This document shows positions 8,041 to 13,517 of a stretch of DNA of 13,517 nt, one piece after another. Position numbers and translations under genes: made by a program. The notes under the pieces were generated by a model, which saw only the letters and a program-made list of their open reading frames with translations, made no database searches and had not been told where the DNA came from. Source of the stretch: Bordetella parapertussis (GTDB lineage Bacteria > Pseudomonadota > Gammaproteobacteria > Burkholderiales > Burkholderiaceae_B); contig CALQNE010000069.1 of assembly GCA_943331855.1 (NCBI GenBank), forward strand, positions 1 to 13,517, read 5' to 3'. The stretch's first letter is position 1, and each line of letters opens with the position of its first letter.

Positions 8041-8613
8041 ATGCCTTTTAATCTCCCTATTCTGCTGACCTGGTTGCGCATTGCCATGATTCCTTTGGTG
8101 ATCGGGCTGTTTTATTTGCCCGACGCCTGGATGTCCTTGCCGGTTCGTGACGCTTGGGCGGCCGCTGCCTTTATCCTGGCAGCGTTAACCGACTGGTTCG
8201 ATGGTTGGTTGGCCAGGCGCTGGAATCAAACCTCAGCCTTTGGTGCTTTTTTAGATCCAGTCGCTGACAAGCTGATGGTATCTGCGGCCTTGCTCGCATT
8301 GCTCAACCTTGATCGGGTTGATGTCATGATTGCTCTGATTATTATTGGTCGCGAAATTACGATTTCAGCCTTGCGCGAGTGGATGGCTCAACTCGGCGCA
8401 AGCGCAAGTGTTGCGGTGCATTGGCTTGGCAAGTTTAAAACTGCGGCTCAGATGATTGCCATCCCGTGCTTGCTGTATCACGCTGACCTTTGGGGGATTC
8501 CGGTTGCGCGCGTCGGTCAGGTGTTGATCGTAGTCGCCGCTATTTTGACAGTCTGGTCGATGCTGTATTACTTGCGTCGAGCCTGGCCCGTGATCCTCGA
8601 AAAAACCTCGTAA
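8041..8613 (+). CDS. pgsA: CDP-diacylglycerol--glycerol-3-phosphate 3-phosphatidyltransferase
   Basis: Inner-membrane enzyme that joins glycerol-3-phosphate to CDP-diacylglycerol, the committed step to phosphatidylglycerol and cardiolipin. 190 residues with several membrane helices and the full CDP-alcohol phosphotransferase signature: D51, D54, G55, A58, R59, G68, D72 and D76 (DWFDGWLARR through FLDPVADK). The N-terminal NLPILLTWLRI matches the typical PgsA start. No strong Shine-Dalgarno is seen before ATG 8041. The uvrC-pgsA order is common in proteobacteria and supports the call. It is the last gene of the housekeeping run; the 106-bp gap that follows carries the FNR-type promoter of the oxidase locus. 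Confidence 0.96.
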   Translation: MPFNLPILLTWLRIAMIPLVIGLFYLPDAWMSLPVRDAWAAAAFILAALTDWFDGWLARRWNQTSAFGAFLDPVADKLMVSAALLALLNLDRVDVMIALIIIGREITISALREWMAQLGASASVAVHWLGKFKTAAQMIAIPCLLYHADLWGIPVARVGQVLIVVAAILTVWSMLYYLRRAWPVILEKTS

Positions 8614-8671
8614 CGCTTTGGTGTGTGGTTTGCGCAGGCGCACGCGTTGCTCTGCCTTCTTTTATGGGCAT

Positions 8672-8720
8672 TTGATTTAGATCAATACGTCCTCATTCGC
8701 TAGAAATTAAGATTTAGGCA
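8672..8720 (+). promoter_or_regulatory. FNR/ANR-type promoter of the ccoI-like gene
   Basis: TTGATTTAGATCAA at 8672-8685 is a perfect match to the FNR box TTGAT-N4-ATCAA. If activated in the usual class II geometry (box centre at -41.5), transcription would start at 8720. A fair -10 element, TAAGAT (8708-8713; 4 of 6), sits at the right distance. This predicts induction at low oxygen, which fits a cbb3 oxidase locus. Position 8720 is also the A of the ATG, so the message could be leaderless. Confidence 0.85.
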
Positions 8721-8725
8721 TGATG
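8714..8725 (+). repeat. Direct repeat TTAGGCATGATG, copy 1 (copy 2 at 9906-9917)
   Basis: The same 12 bases occur here, spanning the tandem ATG start of the ccoI-like gene, and at 9906-9917, spanning an in-frame tandem ATG upstream of the preferred ccoN start. Each copy follows an FNR box, but at distances differing by 11 bp. It could be a shared translation-start element or a chance match. Confidence 0.4.
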
Positions 8726-9706
8726 CCGAGATCTAGTTTTAGCCCCCAATTCGCCGATGTGCCTGTTGCACCAGAGTCGCTTGCGACCAAGCGTCGAGCT
8801 TTGGTGCGACTCGGTTTAGCTTGGCTTGCCATGATGCAGGTGATGATGTTCGCCTTGCCTGGTTATCTTCGGCACGAGGCGGCGGGGCAAGATAGTCTTG
8901 AAGTGCTGGACTGGGCCATCTTTCTAATGAACTGGGCCAGCCTGACGCTCACGATCCCGGTGGTGCTGTATTCGGCATGGCCGATCTGGCGTGGCAGCGC
9001 TCAAGCCCTCTCCAGACGCCGCATCACCATGGATATTCCAGTCGCGCTCAGTCTGTTTGTCGCCTTTATTCCAAGTGTGATTGCAACCTTTAGGGGTTCG
9101 GGTGAGGTGTACTTTGATTCAATCACCATGTTCGTCGCATTTTTGTTGACAGCACGTTATATCGAACAGCGAGCGAGTTTAGCGAATCTAGGCACAAACG
9201 ATCACAGCACGCTTGCGGGCTTTAGTTCTACTTTGTTAACGCAGGCGAATCGTGTCGCGACGCTATTCGTGTGTGTTCAGTTAGTTGCGGCGGCGGTGAT
9301 CGCGGTCGTCTGGTGGGTCATCGCACCTGCGCAGGCGTGGTCTGTTTTAGTCTCCTTGCTTGTGATGAGTTGCCCCTGTGCCTTGTCTTTGGCAGCCCCT
9401 GTTTCGTTGGCTGCACTTCAGCTCAATCTCGCAGGGGGCGAACCTCTATCGACCTTAGAGCGTGATGCCTTGCTTGCGCGCACGACGCGTATGACACGTC
9501 AAAATCTTTATGGCGCCTTGATCTGGCATGTGCTCACCATGCCGCTAGCGGCCTTAGGTTGGGTGACGCCCTGGTTGGCTGCGTTGTCGATGTTGTTTTC
9601 TTCGGCGGCCGTGTTGCTCAACGCGTGGCGTTTATACCGGTCCAGACGTATGCCTTTTAGTCAGCGGGGACGCGCCACAGCGTTACCCAATCATCTTCAG
9701 ACGTAA
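8720..9706 (+). CDS. CcoI/FixI-like membrane protein lacking all ATPase domains
   Basis: A 328-residue protein in the place of the copper-exporting P1B-type ATPase CcoI/FixI, which loads copper for cbb3 oxidase assembly. The membrane part resembles that family throughout: helices at about 29-48, 63-86, 104-122, 131-148, 178-201, 207-232, 261-283 and 284-305; RLGLAWLAMMQVMMF (31-45), NWASLTLTIPVVLYS (71-85), MDIPVAL (104-110), GEVYFDSITMFVAFLL (128-143), metal-site S217-C218-P219-C220 in helix 6, RQNLYGAL (260-267) and M291-L-F-S-S295 in helix 8. Missing are the N-terminal metal-binding domain (CxxC), the actuator domain with TGE (only ~29 residues between helices 4 and 5), and the P/N domains with DKTGT and GDGxN (only ~28 residues between helices 6 and 7). 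Complete relatives exceed 700 residues. The frame is intact and ccoS starts 11 bp later, so this is a reduced protein rather than an obvious pseudogene. It cannot hydrolyse ATP by the known mechanism; its role is unknown. Confidence 0.85.
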   Translation: MMPRSSFSPQFADVPVAPESLATKRRALVRLGLAWLAMMQVMMFALPGYLRHEAAGQDSLEVLDWAIFLMNWASLTLTIPVVLYSAWPIWRGSAQALSRRRITMDIPVALSLFVAFIPSVIATFRGSGEVYFDSITMFVAFLLTARYIEQRASLANLGTNDHSTLAGFSSTLLTQANRVATLFVCVQLVAAAVIAVVWWVIAPAQAWSVLVSLLVMSCPCALSLAAPVSLAALQLNLAGGEPLSTLERDALLARTTRMTRQNLYGALIWHVLTMPLAALGWVTPWLAALSMLFSSAAVLLNAWRLYRSRRMPFSQRGRATALPNHLQT

Positions 9707-9717
9707 CAACAGCTTCG

Positions 9718-9894
9718 ATGGAAATCCTTTACTTACTGTTGCCGTTATCACTGGCCATCATTGCATTGATTGGTGCCGTGCTCTGGTGGGCGGTCTTTTC
9801 TGGGCAGTATGACGATGCCGAACAGGCCGGATGCTCAATTTTGTACGACGACGATCGCATGATCACACGATCAGTTGATCCAGATCAAAGCTGA
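9718..9894 (+). CDS. ccoS: cbb3 oxidase maturation protein CcoS
   Basis: A 58-residue single-span protein needed in other bacteria for inserting cofactors (copper, heme) into cbb3 oxidase. It has the family pattern: [12 protein letters not shown] at the start, one helix (~4-25) ending in [11 protein letters not shown] (23-33), then the acidic motif ILYDDDR (41-47). It begins 11 bp after the ccoI-like gene, the usual ccoI-ccoS order. Its last codons contain a perfect FNR box (9875-9888), so coding sequence and ccoN control overlap. Confidence 0.93.
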   Translation: MEILYLLLPLSLAIIALIGAVLWWAVFSGQYDDAEQAGCSILYDDDRMITRSVDPDQS

Positions 9895-9923
9895 TATTTG
9901 CCGCATTAGGCATGATGTCAATA
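9875..9923 (+). promoter_or_regulatory. FNR/ANR-type promoter of ccoNOQP, embedded in the end of ccoS
   Basis: TTGATCCAGATCAA at 9875-9888 is a perfect FNR box lying within the final ccoS codons. With the box centre at -41.5, transcription would start at 9923, and CATGAT (9911-9916; 4 of 6 to TATAAT) sits at the -10 position. This gives a ~31-nt leader before the preferred ccoN start at 9954. The oxidase subunits could then be induced by low oxygen independently of, or on top of, read-through from the promoter at 8672. Confidence 0.82.
9906..9917 (+). repeat. Direct repeat TTAGGCATGATG, copy 2 (copy 1 at 8714-8725)
   Basis: Identical to the 12 bases at the start of the ccoI-like gene. Here it overlaps the predicted -10 region of the ccoN promoter and contains in-frame ATGs at 9912 and 9915, upstream of the preferred ccoN start. 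Confidence 0.4.
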
Positions 9924-9953
9924 TCACGATTCATGAGAAACGAGGCGCCAATC

Positions 9954-11420
9954 ATGACCAGTACTGCGGCAGTCAAAACAGAAATTTTTAATTATGGTGT
10001 GGTCCGGCAATTTGCCATCATGACCGTAGTGTGGGGCGTCGTGGGCATGCTAGTGGGCGTGATTATCGCCGCGCAGCTTATGTGGCCGCAGTTAAATTTT
10101 GATATTCCCTGGTTGACGTACGGACGCCTGCGACCCTTGCATACCAACGCGGTGATTTTTGCCTTCGGGGGTAGTGCACTATTCGCGGCCTCTTACTACG
10201 TCGTGCAGCGCACCTGTCAGGCACGACTGTTTTGCGCAAAGTTAGCGGCCTTTACATTTTGGGGTTGGCAACTTGTGATTGTGGCGGCGGCCATCACCTT
10301 ACCGCTGGGGATCACCACGAGCAAAGAATATGCCGAGCTCGAGTGGCCAATCGATATCTTGATCACGCTCGTTTGGGTTGCGTACGCGATCGTATTTTTT
10401 GGAACGATCGTCAAGCGAAAAGTTAAACATATTTACGTTGCAAACTGGTTCTTTGGTTCATACATCTTGACCATCGCGATTTTGCATATCGTCAATAATA
10501 TTGAAATTCCCGTGTCGCTCTGGAAATCTTACTCTGCCTACGCGGGCGTGCAAGATGCCATGGTGCAGTGGTGGTACGGCCATAACGCGGTGGGGTTTTT
10601 CTTAACAACGAGCTTTCTGGGGATGATGTATTACTTCGTACCCAAGCAGGCCGAACGTCCGATCTATTCCTATCGTTTATCGATCGTACATTTTTGGGCC
10701 TTGGCCTTCACGTATATGTGGGCGGGGCCCCATCATCTTCTTTACACGTCGTTACCGGATTGGACTCAATCTCTGGGTATGGTGTTTTCGCTGATCTTGC
10801 TGGCGCCTTCATGGGGTGGAATGATCAACGGCATCATGACGCTCTCGGGTGCTTGGTATAAATTGCGCACCGATCCAATCTTGAAGTTCATGGTGGTCTC
10901 GCTCTCGTTCTACGGCATGTCAACCTTTGAGGGTTCGATGATGTCGATTCGCACTGTTAATGCGTTGTCGCATTACACCGACTGGACAGTCGGGCATGTG
11001 CATTCGGGCGCACTTGGTTGGGTCGCCATGATTACGTTTGGCATGCTGTATTACTTGATTCCTCGGCTCTGGGGTCGCGAAAAAATGTATAGCGTCAAAC
11101 TCATTGAAGTTCATTTCTGGATCGCAACAATTGGTGTGGTGTTGTATATCGCCGCAATGTGGATTGCAGGCGTCATGCAAGGTTTGATGTGGCGTGCGAC
11201 AGAAGTAGACGGATCATTGACCTACAGTTTTGTCGAGTCCGTCAAGTCGACCGCACCGTTCTACTTCATTCGACTCCTGGGTGGTTTGCTGTACCTGAGC
11301 GGGATGTTGCTGATGGCCTACAACGTGTTTAAGACTGTTGTCGGGCAGACCGCGGCGAACCCAGTCGTACCTGGCGCGACTGATTCAAGTACTCAAACAC
11401 CCATCTTGGCACAGGCCTGA
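9954..11420 (+). CDS. ccoN: cbb3-type cytochrome c oxidase subunit I (catalytic)
   Basis: Inner-membrane heme-copper oxidase core that reduces oxygen to water with high affinity and pumps protons. 488 residues, about 12 helices. Ligands in place: H63 and H350 for low-spin heme b, H348 for heme b3, H210, H260 and H261 for CuB, and Y254 as the cross-linked tyrosine; E326 matches the conserved glutamate of C-type oxidases. Anchors are [12 protein letters not shown] (56-67), [11 protein letters not shown] (206-216), [10 protein letters not shown] (255-264) and [12 protein letters not shown] (345-356). In-frame ATGs at 9912, 9915 and 9933 would add up to 14 residues. ATG 9954 is preferred for its GAGG (9942-9945, 8-nt spacer), the family-like N-terminus before FNYGVVRQF, and the predicted transcript start at 9923. 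ccoO follows after 10 bp. Confidence 0.97.
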   Translation: MTSTAAVKTEIFNYGVVRQFAIMTVVWGVVGMLVGVIIAAQLMWPQLNFDIPWLTYGRLRPLHTNAVIFAFGGSALFAASYYVVQRTCQARLFCAKLAAFTFWGWQLVIVAAAITLPLGITTSKEYAELEWPIDILITLVWVAYAIVFFGTIVKRKVKHIYVANWFFGSYILTIAILHIVNNIEIPVSLWKSYSAYAGVQDAMVQWWYGHNAVGFFLTTSFLGMMYYFVPKQAERPIYSYRLSIVHFWALAFTYMWAGPHHLLYTSLPDWTQSLGMVFSLILLAPSWGGMINGIMTLSGAWYKLRTDPILKFMVVSLSFYGMSTFEGSMMSIRTVNALSHYTDWTVGHVHSGALGWVAMITFGMLYYLIPRLWGREKMYSVKLIEVHFWIATIGVVLYIAAMWIAGVMQGLMWRATEVDGSLTYSFVESVKSTAPFYFIRLLGGLLYLSGMLLMAYNVFKTVVGQTAANPVVPGATDSSTQTPILAQA

Positions 11421-11430
11421 GGAGCAGATC

Positions 11431-12093
11431 ATGGCACAAGAAAAAACGAGTTTTTTTTCGCACGCGACACTTGAAAAAAATATTGGCTTGATGATTATCT
11501 GCAGCATCTTGGTTGTGATGTTTGCCGGTTTGGTGCAAATCGTTCCGCTGTTTTTTCAGCATTCAACGACTAAACCTTCGGCCGGTGTTGAACCATACGA
11601 TGCCGTACGTCTGATGGGGCGCGATCTCTATATTCGCGAAGGCTGTGTGGGCTGTCATTCACAGCAAATCAGAATGTTGCGGGCAGAAGTGCAGCGCTAT
11701 GGGCCTTATTCGGTTGCAGGCGAATCAGTATTTGACCATCCATTTTTATGGGGTTCAAAACGCACGGGTCCTGATCTTGCTCGAATCGGCGAACGTTACT
11801 CAGACGATTGGCACCGTATCCATCTGCGTAATCCTCGTGCTGTAGTCCCTGAGTCAAATATGCCAGGCTACCCATGGCTTGCCGCGACGATAGTCAGAAG
11901 CGACGACATCGGTGATCGAATGCGCGCGTTACGCCTGCTAGGGGTGCCTTACACCGATGCTCAGATTAGTGCCGCACCTGCAGCACTGAAAGATAAAACC
12001 GAAGAAGATGCGCTAATTGCCTATTTACAAGGCCTTGGCACAGGTGCGCGTAAAGCGTTGCAGGCACAGCAGGTCATCTCGGGGGGCAAATAA
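11431..12093 (+). CDS. ccoO: cbb3-type cytochrome c oxidase subunit II (monoheme cytochrome c)
   Basis: Membrane-anchored c-type cytochrome that passes electrons from CcoP to CcoN. 220 residues: an N-terminal anchor helix (~18-41) and a periplasmic domain with the heme site C72-V-G-C75-H76 and likely axial M144 in NMPGYPW (143-149). Also typical are [16 protein letters not shown] (67-81 region) and [10 protein letters not shown] (111-120). The ATG at 11431 has a strong GAGGAG Shine-Dalgarno at 11419-11424 that overlaps the ccoN stop codon. The frame is open further upstream into ccoN but has no family character there. The stop overlaps the ccoQ start by one base (TAATG). Confidence 0.97.
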   Translation: MAQEKTSFFSHATLEKNIGLMIICSILVVMFAGLVQIVPLFFQHSTTKPSAGVEPYDAVRLMGRDLYIREGCVGCHSQQIRMLRAEVQRYGPYSVAGESVFDHPFLWGSKRTGPDLARIGERYSDDWHRIHLRNPRAVVPESNMPGYPWLAATIVRSDDIGDRMRALRLLGVPYTDAQISAAPAALKDKTEEDALIAYLQGLGTGARKALQAQQVISGGK

Positions 12094-12266
12094 TGGTCGC
12101 TTATCTCAATGCGCTATCAACAGTTTTAGCCATGCTGACTTTTTTTTCAATCGCGTGGTGGGCGTTTTCAAGCGGGCGTAAACAGGCAAATCACGAAGCG
12201 GCGATGTTGCCCTTCGCATTGCCTGATGAAACACAGCCGCACCAACACGAAGGTGGACAGTCATGA
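12093..12266 (+). CDS. ccoQ: cbb3-type cytochrome c oxidase subunit CcoQ
   Basis: A 57-residue single-helix subunit that stabilises the oxidase complex, mainly its interaction with CcoP. One membrane span (~6-25) ends in IAWWAFSSGRK (20-30), the usual CcoQ/FixQ signature, followed by a short polar tail rich in H, E and Q (47-57). It overlaps ccoO by one base and ccoP by four (ATGA), which suggests translational coupling. Confidence 0.92.
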   Translation: MVAYLNALSTVLAMLTFFSIAWWAFSSGRKQANHEAAMLPFALPDETQPHQHEGGQS

Positions 12267-13207
12267 GCGACTTTATCAGTGGATTTTGGGGGTATTACGT
12301 TGCCACCGTGGTGCTGGCCGGAATTGCCTGGTGTCTATGGCTCATTTTTTCACAACGTAAATGGCTTAAACCAACTGCAGGAAAAGTTCAGGATACTGGG
12401 CATGTCTGGGACGGAGATTTACGCGAAATGAACAACCCAGTGCCACGCTGGTGGACCATGATGTACGTCATCATGTGCCTGTTTGGTTTGGGGTATTTAG
12501 TGCTTTATCCTGGCTTAGGCGCCTTTCAAGGTAGTCTGGGTTACTCCAGCGCGCTCGAGGTGAAGCAAGATCAGACCGCGCAAGACGCGGCTGTAAAGCC
12601 GATTTATGCGCGTTTTGCCAAGATGGATATCCCGGCGATCGCTGCGGATGCTGAAGCGCATTTAATTGGCGAACGTCTATTCATGAACAACTGTGCGCAA
12701 TGCCATGGCTCAGATGCAAAGGGTAGCGTCAGTTTCCCAAATCTGTTTGAGGGCGACTCAATCTATGGGCGGCAACCTGAGGTGTTGCTCGCAACGATCA
12801 CAAACGGACGCAATGGGATGATGCCACCTCTGGGCGCCGTGATCGATACCGCTACGGCGGGGGATATCGCGCAGTATGTCCGGTCGCTCTCTGGTTTGGC
12901 GCATGACCAGATCCGCATCGTGCGTGGCAAAAAAGAATACATGAACACCTGCGCCGCTTGCCACGGCCCTGAGGGTAAAGGAAATAAAGCCCTGGGGGCT
13001 CCAAATCTGACCGACGATGTTTGGATTTACGGAAGTTCTGAGGCTGCGATTGTGCAGGGGATTTTGAATGGTCGAAACAATCGGATGCCTGCACAAGAAC
13101 AGACCTTGAGCCCAGAGCAAATTCGGTTGCTGGCGGCTTGGGTGTGGGGCTTATCAAAAGGGCAGGATGTCACCTCTGCAAAAGCTGTTCGTGCAGTAGC
13201 CAAATGA
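12263..13207 (+). CDS. ccoP: cbb3-type cytochrome c oxidase subunit III (diheme cytochrome c)
   Basis: Accepts electrons from soluble cytochromes c or the bc1 complex and hands them to CcoO. 314 residues: two N-terminal helices (~9-29 and ~65-85) separated by the conserved stretch HVWDGDLREMNNPVPRWW (47-64), then two periplasmic cytochrome c domains with C144-A-Q-C-H148 and C230-A-A-C-H234. Likely axial methionines are in the MMPP (186-189) and NRMPAQ (273-278) segments. The length is usual for two-helix CcoP proteins. ATG 12263 overlaps the ccoQ stop. ccoG begins 9 bp after the stop. Confidence 0.97.
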   Translation: MSDFISGFWGYYVATVVLAGIAWCLWLIFSQRKWLKPTAGKVQDTGHVWDGDLREMNNPVPRWWTMMYVIMCLFGLGYLVLYPGLGAFQGSLGYSSALEVKQDQTAQDAAVKPIYARFAKMDIPAIAADAEAHLIGERLFMNNCAQCHGSDAKGSVSFPNLFEGDSIYGRQPEVLLATITNGRNGMMPPLGAVIDTATAGDIAQYVRSLSGLAHDQIRIVRGKKEYMNTCAACHGPEGKGNKALGAPNLTDDVWIYGSSEAAIVQGILNGRNNRMPAQEQTLSPEQIRLLAAWVWGLSKGQDVTSAKAVRAVAK

Positions 13208-13216
13208 ATATCGTGA

Positions 13217-13517
13217 ATGTCGACTGACCTGCCTGTGAACTCGCATCGTGAAGACGCACCAGCCTGGCGTCCCTTGGGTGCGCAGCCTGCACGCGATGGC
13301 ACGGCCGTGGTCGAGCACGCAATTGAGCAGGTCAGGCAAAAAATCTATATGCGCGCGGTCAACGGTCTTTTTGCGCGTTGGCGTTTACTGTTTGTTTGGC
13401 TGACACAACTGATTTTTTATGTGACGCCTTGGCTTACCTGGAATGATCGTCAGGCCGTTTTGTTTGATCTGGGTGCTCGAAAATTTTATATTTTTGGCAT
13501 GGTGCTATGGCCCCAAG
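13217..13517 (+). CDS. ccoG: cbb3 oxidase accessory protein CcoG, N-terminal part (truncated by window)
   Basis: The first 100 residues of a membrane ferredoxin-like protein; CcoG/RdxA proteins have been linked to copper reduction for cbb3 assembly. A cytoplasmic N-terminus contains KIYMRAVNGLFARWR (42-56), the characteristic entry into the first helix (~57-72), followed by TPWLTWNDRQAVLFDLGARKF (70-90) and the start of the second helix. The cysteine-rich iron-sulfur domain lies beyond the window. ATG 13217 has no clear Shine-Dalgarno; being 9 bp after ccoP it may rely on coupling. Confidence 0.92.
   Translation, partial: MSTDLPVNSHREDAPAWRPLGAQPARDGTAVVEHAIEQVRQKIYMRAVNGLFARWRLLFVWLTQLIFYVTPWLTWNDRQAVLFDLGARKFYIFGMVLWPQ

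Noticed and set aside
8631..8642. TGCGC-AG-GCGCA inverted repeat after pgsA
   Set aside because: The 2-nt loop and lack of a following T-tract argue against a terminator; short GC palindromes like this are common by chance.
8720..9706. Calling the ccoI-like gene a frameshifted pseudogene
   Set aside because: The frame is open end to end and helix order and boundaries are preserved. The missing domains are absent as DNA rather than out of frame, since there is too little sequence between the helices to hold them.
11338..11430. N-terminal extension of ccoO upstream of 11431
   Set aside because: The frame is open but overlaps the ccoN 3' end, has no family similarity, and the ATG at 11431 has a strong Shine-Dalgarno.

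Overview
The window looks like chromosomal DNA of a betaproteobacterium, most likely Burkholderiales and possibly Alcaligenaceae-like. This rests on gene content (pdxJ-acpS-nagZ-uvrC-pgsA, a cbb3 cluster ordered ccoI-like/ccoS/ccoNOQP/ccoG, a C-minus L31, and a polytopic ArnT-like protein beside rpmE). The genus is a guess. There are no insertion sequences, tRNA or rRNA genes, phage genes or CRISPR arrays. Coding density is high and base composition looks even.

Left part (1-1983, minus strand): a glycosyltransferase-like membrane protein runs off the left edge. It is preceded by its own promoter, a strong rho-independent terminator, rpmE2 (ribosomal protein L31 type B) and the rpmE2 promoter. 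A 194-bp divergent region (1859-2052) holds a leader hairpin and two perfect inverted repeats. It leads on the plus strand to a spermidine-synthase-like protein and a secreted ABC-type substrate-binding protein that has no permease or ATPase beside it.

Middle part (3900-8613, plus strand): a compact housekeeping run made of pdxJ (vitamin B6), acpS (acyl-carrier-protein activation), nagZ (peptidoglycan recycling), uvrC (excision repair) and pgsA (phosphatidylglycerol synthesis). Gaps are short or negative, and acpS and nagZ use GTG and TTG starts.

Right part (8614-13517, plus strand): a cbb3-type cytochrome c oxidase locus for respiration at low oxygen. It contains a CcoI/FixI-like membrane protein, ccoS, ccoN, ccoO, ccoQ, ccoP and the start of ccoG. 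Two perfect FNR/ANR boxes (TTGAT-N4-ATCAA) control it. One lies before the ccoI-like gene; the other is buried in the 3' end of the ccoS coding sequence, in front of ccoN. ccoO/ccoQ and ccoQ/ccoP overlap by 1 and 4 bases, so the oxidase subunits are probably translationally coupled.

The most unusual item is the ccoI-position gene (8720-9706). It is an open 328-codon frame that keeps what look like all eight membrane helices of a CcoI/FixI copper P-type ATPase, including the CPC motif of helix 6. It has lost every cytoplasmic domain: no N-terminal metal-binding domain, no actuator domain (TGE), and no phosphorylation/nucleotide-binding domain (DKTGT, GDGxN). It appears to be a membrane-only derivative of a copper pump, with no visible means of using ATP, kept in frame under an FNR promoter at the head of the cbb3 cluster.
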